A stretch of 64,000 bases of DNA from Geodermatophilus ruber. GTDB lineage: Bacteria > Actinomycetota > Actinomycetes > Mycobacteriales > Geodermatophilaceae. How positions within the stretch are numbered: position 1 is the first letter of the stretch; the number at the start of each line of letters is the position of its first letter. Shown piece by piece: positions 52,813 through 60,762 of this stretch. The notes beneath the pieces are model-generated. The model was not told where the DNA came from. It did no database searches and saw only the letters and a list, made by a program, of their open reading frames with translations. The stretch spans positions 121,876 to 185,875 of the forward strand of contig NZ_FOSW01000010.1 in assembly GCF_900114385.1 (NCBI RefSeq). The letters run 5' to 3'. Both the position numbers and the translations under genes were made by a program.

Positions 52813-52989
52813 ATGTCGTGCGCGCAGTGCGGGACCGTCGGCCAGCAGGGCCGGTTCTGCGTGGCCTGCGGGCAGGCCGTCGCGCCGTCTGCCCGGCCGG
52901 CCCCGCGCCGGTCGCCGCTCTCCGACGAGCTGACCCAGCCGGTGCTCCGGCTCGAGCGGCCGTCGAAGCCCGCCGTCCCGGCGCGGTAG
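52813..52989 (+). CDS. Small zinc-ribbon protein (copy 2)
   Basis: 58 residues, ATG 52813 to TAG 52989, with GAGGAGG nine bases upstream. The N-terminus MSCAQCGTVGQQGRFCVACG has CxxC pairs at Cys3/Cys6 and Cys16/Cys19. The rest is Pro/Arg-rich (APRRSPLSDELTQPVLRLERPSKPAVPAR). It is a clear paralogue of the protein at 12962, with the same cysteine spacing and a shared upstream element. The conserved head and variable tail suggest a metal-binding unit with a flexible, perhaps nucleic-acid- or protein-binding, extension. Function unknown. Confidence 0.78.
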   Translation: MSCAQCGTVGQQGRFCVACGQAVAPSARPAPRRSPLSDELTQPVLRLERPSKPAVPAR

Positions 52990-53071
52990 CCGCGGTGTGT
53001 GCCGGATGCTCAGCGTCGAGGGTCCGGCACGCTTTCCTGTGGGGGCGGGGCCGACGGGGTGACGCGCTTCA

Positions 53072-53092
53072 CAGCAAGCATTATGCTTGCTG
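53072..53092. promoter_or_regulatory. 10-bp-arm palindrome upstream of the ferritin-like gene
   Basis: CAGCAAGCAT (53072-53081) and ATGCTTGCTG (53083-53092) are perfect inverted arms around a single T, ending 72 bases before the ATG at 53165. With a one-base centre it cannot form a useful RNA hairpin, so it is a protein-binding site, most like a TetR-type operator. The element itself is AT-richer than its flanks and may overlap the promoter. The cognate regulator is not evident in the window. Confidence 0.6.
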
Positions 53093-53164
53093 AAGTTAGC
53101 AGGGAGGGGATCGCGGGCATTCCCTCTGACGTCAGGTCATCCCCGAGGTCTGGAGTTCCCCGTC

Positions 53165-54172
53165 ATGACCGACACCATCCGCAGGACCGACGCCGGTCGC
53201 AAGGCCGACACCGCCACGATCGTCAACCAGCTGCGCGCCCTCCGCCTGCTCACGCAGACCGAGGAGCAGATCGCCCGCACCCGCATCCCGCAGGCACGCA
53301 CCGAGGCCGTCCACCGGGAGCTCACCCAGAACGCCGACCACGCCGCCGAGCGGACCGCGGCCATCACCGAGCAGCTGCGCGCGCTCGGGGGTGTGCCGGA
53401 CGTCGTCACCCCGGTGGTCGGGCGGCTCGGCGCCGTCGTCAAGGCCGCCGTCGAGCAGGTCGAGCCGCTGGAGGAGGCCCTGCTGCAGGACCTCTCCCTC
53501 GAGCACCAGCTGCTCGACCGCGCCACCTACCTCCGGGTGCTCGCCGAGCAGGCCGAGCTGCCGGCGGTCCGCCGGCTCGCCGAACGGCTGATCACCGCGC
53601 ACGCGGCCACCGTGGAGTGGCTGACCGTGGTGCTGGCCGAGGAGGCCATGGGCGGCCCGGCGGCGCTGCGGCCGACGCCGTTCCAGCGCGTCGCCGGCAC
53701 GGCGACCCGCGCGGCGGTGGCCCCGGTCCGCTTCATGGCCAACCGGGTCAACTCCGCGGTCGACAGCGTGCACCAGCGTCGTGAGGAGGCCGGTGAGCGG
53801 CTCGGCGACGCCGCCGGCAAGGCCACCGCGTTCACCGAGGCCGTCCGCGAGACCCTCACCGCCGGGCGCGACGCCGCGCTGCGCCGCGCCGAGCGGCTCA
53901 CCCAGCGGGACGGCAACGAGGAGGCCGCCGCGGCGGCCAGGGCCACGCGGGAGGAGCTGGGCGACGTCTCCGCCGACGAGCTGCCGATCAAGGGCTACGA
54001 CTCGCTCTCGACCCAGGACGCGATCAAGGCGATCAAGCAGCTGACCGTGCCGCGCGAGGTGCGCGTGATGATCCGGTACGAGGAGACCCGCAAGAACCGG
54101 GCGAGCGTCATCAGCGCGACGCAGACCCGGCTGGCCGCGCTGGCCAAGGAGGCCGTGGGCGTCGACAGCTGA
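53165..54172 (+). CDS. Ferritin-like helical protein, actinobacterial family
   Basis: 335 residues, nearly all helical and rich in Ala, Glu, Arg. Residues 15-165 look like a four-helix bundle (LRLLTQTEEQIARTRIPQARTEAVHRELTQNADHAAERTAAI and LEEALLQDLSLEHQLLDRATYLRVLAEQAELPAVRRLAERLITAHAATVEWLTVVLAEE) with Glu/His spacing as in ferritin-like domains, though a complete di-iron site is not certain. A hinge follows, then a C-terminal segment (ELPIKGYDSLSTQDAIKAIKQLTVPREVRVMIRYEETRKNRASVISATQTRLAAL) that I know from many actinobacterial membrane-stress proteins. The palindrome at 53072 suggests tight control. No signal peptide. Function unknown. Confidence 0.7.
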   Translation: MTDTIRRTDAGRKADTATIVNQLRALRLLTQTEEQIARTRIPQARTEAVHRELTQNADHAAERTAAITEQLRALGGVPDVVTPVVGRLGAVVKAAVEQVEPLEEALLQDLSLEHQLLDRATYLRVLAEQAELPAVRRLAERLITAHAATVEWLTVVLAEEAMGGPAALRPTPFQRVAGTATRAAVAPVRFMANRVNSAVDSVHQRREEAGERLGDAAGKATAFTEAVRETLTAGRDAALRRAERLTQRDGNEEAAAAARATREELGDVSADELPIKGYDSLSTQDAIKAIKQLTVPREVRVMIRYEETRKNRASVISATQTRLAALAKEAVGVDS

Positions 54173-54184
54173 CACCCGGCCCCG

Positions 54185-54232
54185 CGCGACGAGGGTCCGC
54201 ACCCCGCCCAGGGGTCGCGGGCCCTCGTCGCG
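54185..54232 (+). terminator. Long stem-loop terminator after the ferritin-like gene
   Basis: CGCGACGAGGGTCCGC at 54185-54200 pairs with GCGGGCCCTCGTCGCG at 54217-54232 over 16 positions, one of them a G-U wobble. The 16-base loop has CCCC and GGGG that can pair further. It starts 12 bases after the stop. Confidence 0.78.
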
Positions 54233-54299
54233 GGTCCGGCGGGTGGAGATCTGGGTCGCTCCGGGTTTGCCCCGGACGGCGGAGGGGATGGGAGGCCTC

Positions 54300-54731
54300 A
54301 TGAGCATCACACCCGACGCCCTCGAGCAGGAGTTCTCCCTGACGACGGCCGTCACCCGCCTGGACTTCCTGAGCCGGCGGGACAGCGAGGAGACCGCGTC
54401 GGATGCCGCGGGTGCCGCGGACGGGGACGAGGACGACTGGAGTCATCTGCAGGGCGGGTCGACGTCCCTGGACGTCGCCGAGTCCCTCGAGCTGCTCGCG
54501 CTCGGTGAGGTCGTCGCCCGCAGGGCACGCGACAGCCGGCTGGTCGGGTTCCGCGCTGCGCTGCGCGGCGGGGCCTCCTGGGAGCTGGTGGCCGCCGCGC
54601 TGGGCGTGACCCCGGCGGAGGCGTGGACCGCGTACCACCGGCTCATCGACGAGCAGGAGCAGGCCCGGGCGCTCGACGCGCAGTCCGCCGCTGCGGCGCG
54701 GGATCTCGCCGGCAGCAAGCCCGGAGGCTGA
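54300..54731 (+). CDS. Hypothetical protein with helix-turn-helix-like C-terminus
   Basis: 143 residues from ATG 54300, preceded by GGGAGG. Residues 1-45 are acidic and likely flexible (ETASDAAGAADGDEDDW). Residues 60-125 form helices: LELLALGEVVARRARDSRLVGFRAALRGGASWELVAAALGVTPAEAWTAYHRLIDEQ, where GASWELVAAALGVTPAEAW resembles the helix-turn-helix of small actinobacterial DNA-binding proteins. It may be a minor regulator. It follows a terminator and is not evidently in an operon with its neighbours. Confidence 0.65.
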   Translation: MSITPDALEQEFSLTTAVTRLDFLSRRDSEETASDAAGAADGDEDDWSHLQGGSTSLDVAESLELLALGEVVARRARDSRLVGFRAALRGGASWELVAAALGVTPAEAWTAYHRLIDEQEQARALDAQSAAAARDLAGSKPGG

Positions 54732-54829
54732 GTCGGCGCGGCCGAGCGCGCGCGCGACCGTTCCCGCGGGGCCCGCGATGCGTTGCACTGGGAGGCGTCC
54801 CATCCGCACCGCCTGCCGAGGAGAGGGTC

Positions 54830-55063
54830 ATGACCAGCACCACCGAGACCGGCGACATCACGGGCACCCGCGACAAGGACTACGACCTGATCTGGTTCAC
54901 CGAGCAGTGCCTGAGCAACGCCCTGCGCCTGGACCTCTACACGCAGGACGCCGAACGGGCCGGCGACCAGGAACTCGTCGACCTGTTCCGGCGGGCGCAG
55001 GCGGAGAGCCGCAAGGGCGCCGAGCAGGGCAAGCGGCTGCTCGCCACCCGCCTCAGCGGGTGA
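54830..55063 (+). CDS. Small helical protein, function unknown
   Basis: 77 residues, ATG 54830 preceded by GAGGAGAGGG. The sequence after a short polar start (TSTTETGDITGTRDKDY) is two helices: DLIWFTEQCLSNALRLDLYTQDAERAGDQELVDLFRRAQAESRKGAEQGKRLLATRL. It resembles small actinobacterial proteins found near ferritin-like and stress genes. No motif tells its role. A strong terminator follows at once. Confidence 0.7.
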   Translation: MTSTTETGDITGTRDKDYDLIWFTEQCLSNALRLDLYTQDAERAGDQELVDLFRRAQAESRKGAEQGKRLLATRLSG

Positions 55064-55069
55064 GCCCGG

Positions 55070-55097
55070 GTGGGGGCGGGCCGGCGCCCGCCCCCAC
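55070..55097. terminator. Bidirectional stem-loop terminator between convergent genes
   Basis: GTGGGGGCGGG (55070-55080) pairs perfectly with CCCGCCCCCAC (55087-55097) around the loop CCGGCG. It fills the gap between the small helical gene (stop 55063) and the leftward DUF427 gene (stop at 55098). Confidence 0.82.
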
Positions 55098-55379
55098 TCA
55101 GGAGACGGTCACGCCCCGCCAGAAGGCCACCCGGTCGGTGATCTCCTTCGCGGCGTCCTTCGGCTCCGGGTAGAACCAGACCGCGTCCGGGTTGGTCTCG
55201 CCGTCGACCTCGAGGGTGTAGTAGGACGCCGTCCCCTTCCACGGGCAGAAGGTGGTGGTGTCGGAGGGGCGCAGCACGTCGTCGCGCACCGCCTCCCGGG
55301 GGAAGTAGGCGTTGCCCTCGACGATCACGATGTCGTCGGACTCGGCGATGACGGTCCCGTTCCAGCTCGCGGTGGCCAT
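55098..55379 (-). CDS. DUF427 domain protein
   Basis: 93 residues from ATG 55379. Matches the DUF427 pattern: ATASWNGTVIAESDDIVIVEGNAYFPREAV, TTTFCPWKGTASYYTLEVDGETNPDAVWFYPEPKDAAKEITDRVAFW. The CPWKG and W/FYP elements are the conserved core. The fold is a small beta-barrel; the biochemical role is not known to me. It stands alone, leftward, between a terminator and the IclR gene. Confidence 0.88.
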   Translation of the reverse strand: MATASWNGTVIAESDDIVIVEGNAYFPREAVRDDVLRPSDTTTFCPWKGTASYYTLEVDGETNPDAVWFYPEPKDAAKEITDRVAFWRGVTVS

Positions 55380-55436
55380 GTGGCCGGGAACACCTCCCGC
55401 CCGGCGGGGCATTCCCGGCCGTCCCGGTCCGGCGGC

Positions 55437-56243
55437 TCAGGACGGCGAGCGCAGCCGGGCCTGGACCTGCTCGGCGCCGCGCTGGACGGCGGGGGCGAAG
55501 GCGCGGATGGATTCCGCGTCGGCCATCCGGCTGCTCGGGGCCGCCACGCCGAGGCCGGCCAGCGGCTGGCCGACGGTGTCCTTGAGGGCGACGGCCACCG
55601 CGCAGACGCCGTCGGCGCTCTCCTCCCAGTTGAGGGCGTAGCCCTGGGCGCGGATCGCGGCCAGCTCGGCCTGCAGGCCGGCCAGGTCGGTGAGGGCGGC
55701 GGTGGTGCTGGCCGGTGGCAGGGACCCGTCGGGGTAGCGGCGGTCCAGCTCGGCGTCGGAGAGGCCGGCCAGGATCGCCTTGCCGACGGCGGAGGCGTGC
55801 GCCGGCCGGACGACGCCGGTGCGGTTGCCGACCCGCACCGACCGCGGGCTCTCCACGCAGTCGACGAAGCGGACCGTCGTCCCCTCGAGCAGGGCCAGGC
55901 TGACGGTCTCCTGGGTCTCCTCGCGCAGCTGCTCGAGCACCGGGCGGGCCACCCGGCGGATGTCGATGCGGCTGACCGCGGCCAGCCCGACCTCGTACAG
56001 GGCCGGGCCGGGGCGGTAGGCGCCGTTGGGCCGGTCCTGCATCACGAACCCGCGCCGCCGCAGCGCGGTCAGCAGCCGGTGCGCGGTCGAGCGGGCGACG
56101 CCGAGGAGATCCGCGGCCTCGGCGACCCGCAGCGCCTGCCGGTCGCCGACCAGCTGGAGCAGCCACAGCGCGTTGTCCACCGACGTGGTCGTGGGGCTCT
56201 CGGACGGCTCGCCCGGGGGCCGGCGACCCGAGGTGTTCGACAT
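55437..56243 (-). CDS. IclR-family transcriptional regulator
   Basis: 268 residues. N-terminal winged helix (VDNALWLLQLVGDRQALRVAEAADLLGVARSTAHRLLTALRRRGFVMQDRPNGAYRPGPALYEVG) and C-terminal effector domain (VLEQLREETQETVSLALLEGTTVRFVDCVESPRSVRVGNRTGVVRPAHASAVGKAILAGLSDAELDRRYP, then ALNWEESADGVCAVAVALKDTVGQPLAGLGVAAPSSRM). IclR proteins often govern gentisate and protocatechuate pathways. It is divergent from, and 59 bp away from, the monooxygenase that begins the gentisate cluster, so control of that operon is likely. Confidence 0.92.
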   Translation of the reverse strand: MSNTSGRRPPGEPSESPTTTSVDNALWLLQLVGDRQALRVAEAADLLGVARSTAHRLLTALRRRGFVMQDRPNGAYRPGPALYEVGLAAVSRIDIRRVARPVLEQLREETQETVSLALLEGTTVRFVDCVESPRSVRVGNRTGVVRPAHASAVGKAILAGLSDAELDRRYPDGSLPPASTTAALTDLAGLQAELAAIRAQGYALNWEESADGVCAVAVALKDTVGQPLAGLGVAAPSSRMADAESIRAFAPAVQRGAEQVQARLRSPS

Positions 56244-56302
56244 GGCGGAACTCTATCGCGTCGACTGTACTCAGGGTGGAACAGATGCCTAGCCTGACGT
56301 GC

Positions 56303-57568
56303 ATGACCTGGGATCCCGCCACCGCCGCGGCGGTGCGCCCCGACCGGCCCGTCGTCGTGGTCGGCGCCGGCCCGGTCGGGATGACCGCCGCCGCCACCCT
56401 GGCCCACGAGGGGCTGCCGGTGGTCATCGTGGAGCTGCACCCCGAGCCCCGGCCGGACTGGCGCGCCAGCACCTTCCACGCCGCGACCCTCGAGCTGCTC
56501 GAGTCCATCGAGATCACCGACCAGATGCACGCCGAGGGCCTGGTCGTCCCGACCTACCAGTTCCGCGACCGGGTCGAGGGGCTGGTGGCCGAGTTCGACT
56601 TCCGGCTGCTCGCCGACGAGACGCGCTATCCGTACCGGCTGCAGCTCAACCAGCAGCACCTGGTGCGGATGCTGTTCGACCGGCTGCAGCAGGACCCGGG
56701 CGTGCAGCTGCGCTTCGGCACCCGGCTCACCGGCCTCCGGGTGGCCGGCGACGGCCCCGTCCTGGAGCTGGAGGGCCCCGACGGGCACACCGAGCTGGCG
56801 GCGTCCTACGTCATCGGCGCCGACGGCCCGCGCAGCGCCGTCCGCAACGCGGTGGGCGTGCCCTTCGAGGGGTTCACCTACCCCGAGCGGTTCGCCATCA
56901 CCAGCACCTCGGTGGACCTCCAGCAGTTGCTGCCCGACCTCGGCCACGTCAACTACGTGGCCGACCCGGAGGAGTGGCTGTTCATCCTCCGGACGCCGGA
57001 GGCCTGGCGGGTGGTCTGGCCCGTGCCCCCGGAGCTGAGCGCGGAGGAGGCCGGCGACCCCGACCGGCTGCAGCGCCAGCTCCAGCGGGTGGCGCCCTGT
57101 GAGCCGGGCTACCCGGTCATCGACCACCAGGTCTACAACGTGCACCAGCGGGTGGCGGCGGCGATGCGGGTCGGCCCGGTGCTCCTTGCCGGGGACGCCG
57201 CGCACATCAACTCGCCGATCGGCGGCGTGGGCCTGAACTCCGGGATCCACGACGCCATGGACGCCGCCCGCCGGCTGGGCCGCATCGCCCGCGGCGAGGC
57301 GGACGTCGAGGCGGAGCTGGCCACCTACGACCGGGTGCGGCGGACCGTCGCCCTGGAGTACGTGCAGGCTGACACCCAGCGCAACACCGACCGGCTGCGC
57401 GAGCGCGACGACGCCGTCCGCCGGCAGCACCAGGACGACATGCGGGCGATCGCCGCCGACCCGCAGCGGGCCCGGGCCTACATCCGCCGGGTCTCGCTGC
57501 TGGAGAGCGTGCAGCGGTTCGGCATCGGCCGGCCGCCCGCCGAGCTGCAGGAGGAGGCGCTCCGATGA
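56303..57568 (+). CDS. FAD-dependent aromatic hydroxylase (UbiH/PheA type), gentisate cluster
   Basis: 421 residues from ATG 56303; ATG 56285 or GTG 56276 would lengthen it slightly. TAGCCT at 56290-56295 could be a -10 element for a leaderless message starting at 56303. FAD motifs: PVVVVGAGPVGMTAAATLAHEGLPVVIVE, YVIGADGPRSAVRNAVGVPFEG and VLLAGDAAHINSPIGGVGLNSGIHDAMDAA, the last typical of phenol- and hydroxybenzoate-type hydroxylases. It would hydroxylate a monophenolic acid for the cupin dioxygenase encoded next (ATGA overlap). It differs from the 62266 enzyme, so the cluster has two ring hydroxylases. Confidence 0.88.
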   Translation: MTWDPATAAAVRPDRPVVVVGAGPVGMTAAATLAHEGLPVVIVELHPEPRPDWRASTFHAATLELLESIEITDQMHAEGLVVPTYQFRDRVEGLVAEFDFRLLADETRYPYRLQLNQQHLVRMLFDRLQQDPGVQLRFGTRLTGLRVAGDGPVLELEGPDGHTELAASYVIGADGPRSAVRNAVGVPFEGFTYPERFAITSTSVDLQQLLPDLGHVNYVADPEEWLFILRTPEAWRVVWPVPPELSAEEAGDPDRLQRQLQRVAPCEPGYPVIDHQVYNVHQRVAAAMRVGPVLLAGDAAHINSPIGGVGLNSGIHDAMDAARRLGRIARGEADVEAELATYDRVRRTVALEYVQADTQRNTDRLRERDDAVRRQHQDDMRAIAADPQRARAYIRRVSLLESVQRFGIGRPPAELQEEALR

Positions 57569-58659
57569 CCACCAGCCCCGAGACGCGCACCGACCTCGAG
57601 CTGGAGGCGCTGTACCGCGACCTCGCCGCGGTGGACCTCAAGCCGCTGTGGACGATCACCGAGCAGCTGCTCACCCCCACGCCGCAGCCGAAGGCGATCC
57701 CGTGGCTGTGGTCGGCGGCGACGATGAAGCCGCTGGCCCGCCGGGCGATCCAGCTCGTGCCGGTCGAGCGCGGCGGGGAGCGGCGGGTGCTCAGCCTGCA
57801 GAACCCCGGCCTCGGCGGCCGGCCGTACGCGGCCGGCACCCTGTGGGGCGCGTTGCAGTGCCTGGGCCCGCGGGAGACCGCGCCGGCGCACCGGCACACC
57901 CCCGGCGCGATCCGCTGGGTGCTGGAGGGGGAGGGCGTCTGGACGACGGTCGACGGCGACGCCTGCGACATGCACCCCGGCGACCTCGTGCTCACCCCGT
58001 CGTGGAACTGGCACGACCACGTCAACGGCGGCGACTCGGAGATGTTCTGGTTCGACGGCCTGGACCTGCCGATGGTGGAGGCGCTGGACGCGGTGTTCTT
58101 CGAGCAGTACCCGGGCCTGGGGGAGAACCAGCCGCAGCCGGCCGAGCACAACCTCTCCGAGCGGGCCCACCCGCCGGGCACCCGCTACGTGCAGGGCGCC
58201 GTCGACGGGGCGCTGACCCCGGCCCCCTCGCCACTGCTCATCTACCGGTGGGCCGACACCGCCGCCGAGCTGGACGCGCTGGCCGCCGGCTCGGACGAGC
58301 CGCTGATCGCGCTGGAGTACGTCAACCCGACCACCGGGGCCAGCGTGCTGCCGACCCTGGCCTGCTCGGTGCTGCGCGTCCGGGCGGGCGGTCGCAGCCG
58401 GCCGGTGCGCCGGTCGGGCAATGCCGTCTACGTGGCCTTCCAGGGGCACGGGTCGACGGTCATCGACGGGCAGCGCTTCGACTGGGGCCCCGGTGACATG
58501 TTCGTCGCGCCGTCCTGGTCCGCGGTCGAGCACGCCGCCGACGAGCAGGCCGACCTCTTCCTCCTCACCGACGCCCCCGTGCTGCGGGCGCTGGGCGTCC
58601 ACCGCGAGCAGGTGCTGCCCGGCCCGCAGCCGGTGACCGGCACCTTCACCCCCCGCTGA
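57565..58659 (+). CDS. Bicupin dioxygenase, gentisate 1,2-dioxygenase-like (copy 1)
   Basis: 364 residues with two cupin domains, as in gentisate 1,2-dioxygenase. First cupin: PRETAPAHRHTPGAIRWVLEGEGVWTTVDGD with His109 and His111, then GDLVLTPSWNWHDHVN with His150/His152 completing a three-His iron site. Second cupin (VAFQGHGSTVIDGQRFDWGPGDMFVAPSW) lacks an obvious metal site. Fe2+ and O2 cleave between carboxyl and hydroxyl of gentisate or a related 2-hydroxy acid. A related enzyme is at 59647. Substrate difference between the copies is not readable. Confidence 0.9.
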   Translation: MTTSPETRTDLELEALYRDLAAVDLKPLWTITEQLLTPTPQPKAIPWLWSAATMKPLARRAIQLVPVERGGERRVLSLQNPGLGGRPYAAGTLWGALQCLGPRETAPAHRHTPGAIRWVLEGEGVWTTVDGDACDMHPGDLVLTPSWNWHDHVNGGDSEMFWFDGLDLPMVEALDAVFFEQYPGLGENQPQPAEHNLSERAHPPGTRYVQGAVDGALTPAPSPLLIYRWADTAAELDALAAGSDEPLIALEYVNPTTGASVLPTLACSVLRVRAGGRSRPVRRSGNAVYVAFQGHGSTVIDGQRFDWGPGDMFVAPSWSAVEHAADEQADLFLLTDAPVLRALGVHREQVLPGPQPVTGTFTPR

Positions 58660-58670
58660 ACTGGAGCCCT

Positions 58671-59543
58671 GTGAAGCTCGCCCTCTTCGACGACGCCCGG
58701 CTCGGGGTCGTCTCCGCCGACGACACGACGCTGGTCGACGTCACCGACGCACTGCCCTGGCCGCACGACCCTGACCCGCTCACCGCCGGCTGGTGGCGGG
58801 CGCTGTGCCGGGACTTCGCGGCGGTGGCGCCGCGGCTGCGCGAGGCCGCCGCGGCGGGCACCCCGCGCCCGGTGGCCGGGGTGACCCTGCGGGCGCCGGT
58901 GCTCGGCCCGTCGAAGGTGATCGCCGCCGCCAGCAACTACGGCGCGCACGTCGCCGAGATGCACGGGGTCCAGGAGCGGACCCTCGGCCGGGTCGAGGCC
59001 TGGATGATGGAGTTCGACGTGTTCCTCAAGGCGCCGTCGTCGATCGTCGGGCCGGGCGCGGCGATCGTGCTCCCGCCGGACGTGGTGGCGGCCGGGCACG
59101 AGGTGCACCACGAGTCCGAGCTGGTGGTGGTCATCGGTGCCGGCGGCAAGGACATCCCGGTCGAGCAGGCCATGGACGCCGTCCTCGGGTTCACCGCCGG
59201 GCTGGACATCACCGTGCGCAGCGCCGCCGACCGGTCCCGCCGCAAGAGCTACGACACCTTCAGCCCGCTGGGGCCCTGGCTGGTCACCGCCGACGAGATC
59301 GGGGACGGCTCGGACCTCGACATCCGGCTCGCCTGCGGCGGCGAGCTGCGGCAGGAGGTCAACACCGGCGACCTGCTGACCCCGGTGCCGCAGATCGTCT
59401 CCTACGCCTCGCAGGTGATGACGCTGCTGCCCGGTGACGTGCTGTTCACCGGCGCCCCGCCCGGGGTCGGGCCGATCGCCGCGGGCGAGAAGCTGGAGAT
59501 GACGATCAGCCGGATCGGCTCGATGACGGTCGCCGTCCACTGA
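58671..59543 (+). CDS. FAH-family hydrolase, fumarylpyruvate hydrolase-like (copy 1)
   Basis: 290 residues from GTG 58671 with GGAGC upstream. Motifs: VIAAASNYGAHVAEMHGV, EVHHESELVVVIGAGGKDIPVEQAMDAVLGFTAGLDITVRS with the acidic metal ligands, SPLGPWLVTADEI and LFTGAPPGVGPI. The histidine-containing HHESE variant and GLDITVRSAADRS depart from the usual NDVTARD, as in a subgroup acting on larger acylpyruvates. It would hydrolyse the ring-fission product of the cupin at 57565. Monooxygenase, cupin and FAH form a self-contained set. Confidence 0.88.
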   Translation: MKLALFDDARLGVVSADDTTLVDVTDALPWPHDPDPLTAGWWRALCRDFAAVAPRLREAAAAGTPRPVAGVTLRAPVLGPSKVIAAASNYGAHVAEMHGVQERTLGRVEAWMMEFDVFLKAPSSIVGPGAAIVLPPDVVAAGHEVHHESELVVVIGAGGKDIPVEQAMDAVLGFTAGLDITVRSAADRSRRKSYDTFSPLGPWLVTADEIGDGSDLDIRLACGGELRQEVNTGDLLTPVPQIVSYASQVMTLLPGDVLFTGAPPGVGPIAAGEKLEMTISRIGSMTVAVH

Positions 59544-59646
59544 TCGGTTCCGCGCAGCAGAACGCCGACGGCGACCTGTCGTGCTGTCACGAACCGCGCC
59601 CTAGCGTCAGAGGCGTCCTCGCCCAACGACGTGGAGGGAGCGTGCC

Positions 59647-60762
59647 GTGACCACGCTGGAGAACCGTCCGGGGCCGGTCGATTTCGACAGCCCGGAGCAC
59701 CAGGGCAAGCTGGCCGAGCTGTACCGCGACTTCGACGCGGTCGGCATGACACCCCTGTGGCGCACCCGCGAGGGGCTCATGCCGCACCACCCCGAGCCGC
59801 GGGCGGTGCCGCACCTGTGGCGCTGGTCGCAGCTGTACCCGCTGGCCGCGCGCAGCGCCGACCTGGTGCCGGTCGGCCGCGGCGGGGAGCGGCGCGCCAT
59901 CGGCCTCGGCAACCCCGGCCTGCCCGGTGACCCGTACGCGACCCCGACCCTGTGGGCGGCGATCCAGTACCTCGCGCCGCGGGAGAACGCGCCCGAGCAC
60001 CGGCACTCGCAGTCGGCGTTCCGCTTCGTGCTGGAGGGCGAGGGCGTGTGGACCGTGGTCGACGGCGACCCGGTCGCGATGCGCCGCGGCGACCTGCTGC
60101 TGACCCCCGGCTGGCACTTCCACGGTCACCAGAACGTCTCCGACACCCCGATGGCCTGGCTCGACGGCCTGGACATCCCGCTGGTGGCCGCGACCGACCA
60201 GGGCTTCTTCGAGTTCGGTCCCGACGAGGTGCGGGACAAGGCCACGCCGGACCGCAGCCGCTCGGAGCGGCTGTGGGGCGGCCCCGGTCTGACCCCGGTG
60301 TCGGCGGCCGGCCGGCCGCGCCCGTCGTCGCCGCTGATGGCCTACCGGTGGGCGCACACCGACGCCGCCCTGGCCGCCCAGCTGGAGCTGGAGGCCGAGG
60401 GGCAGCCCGGGGTCGTCGAGCCCGGGCACGCCGCGGTCCGGTTCACCAACCCGACCACCGGCGGGGACGCGCTCACCACGATCCGCACCGAGATGCACCG
60501 GCTGCGGGGCGGCACCCGCACCCGGCGCAGCCGCACCTCGGCGTCCTCGGTCTGGCAGGTCTTCTCCGGCGGCGGCACGGTGACCATGGACGGCCTCGAC
60601 CGCACCCTCGAGCACGGCGACGTGTTCGTCGTGCCCGCGTGGACCGAGTTCTCCCTGCAGGCCGCCGACGGCTCCGCCACCGACGGCCTGGACCTGTTCG
60701 CCTTCTCCGACGCCCCCGTCCTGGAGAAGCTGTCCCTCCTTCGCACCGAGGTGAGCAACTGA
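59647..60762 (+). CDS. Gentisate 1,2-dioxygenase (copy 2)
   Basis: 371 residues from GTG 59647 with GGAGGGA upstream. Bicupin: APRENAPEHRHSQSAFRFVLEGEGVWTVVDGDPVAMRRGDLLLTPGWHFHGHQN gives the His118/His120 plus His159-region iron site; the second cupin is VFSGGGTVTMDGLDRTLEHGDVFVVPAWTEF. These match gentisate 1,2-dioxygenases closely. It opens gentisate to maleylpyruvate. It is followed by FAH hydrolase, maleylpyruvate isomerase and a 3-hydroxybenzoate 6-hydroxylase-like gene, the complete pathway. The 103-bp gap before it (with CCCTAGCGT near 59601) may hold its own promoter. Confidence 0.92.
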   Translation: MTTLENRPGPVDFDSPEHQGKLAELYRDFDAVGMTPLWRTREGLMPHHPEPRAVPHLWRWSQLYPLAARSADLVPVGRGGERRAIGLGNPGLPGDPYATPTLWAAIQYLAPRENAPEHRHSQSAFRFVLEGEGVWTVVDGDPVAMRRGDLLLTPGWHFHGHQNVSDTPMAWLDGLDIPLVAATDQGFFEFGPDEVRDKATPDRSRSERLWGGPGLTPVSAAGRPRPSSPLMAYRWAHTDAALAAQLELEAEGQPGVVEPGHAAVRFTNPTTGGDALTTIRTEMHRLRGGTRTRRSRTSASSVWQVFSGGGTVTMDGLDRTLEHGDVFVVPAWTEFSLQAADGSATDGLDLFAFSDAPVLEKLSLLRTEVSN

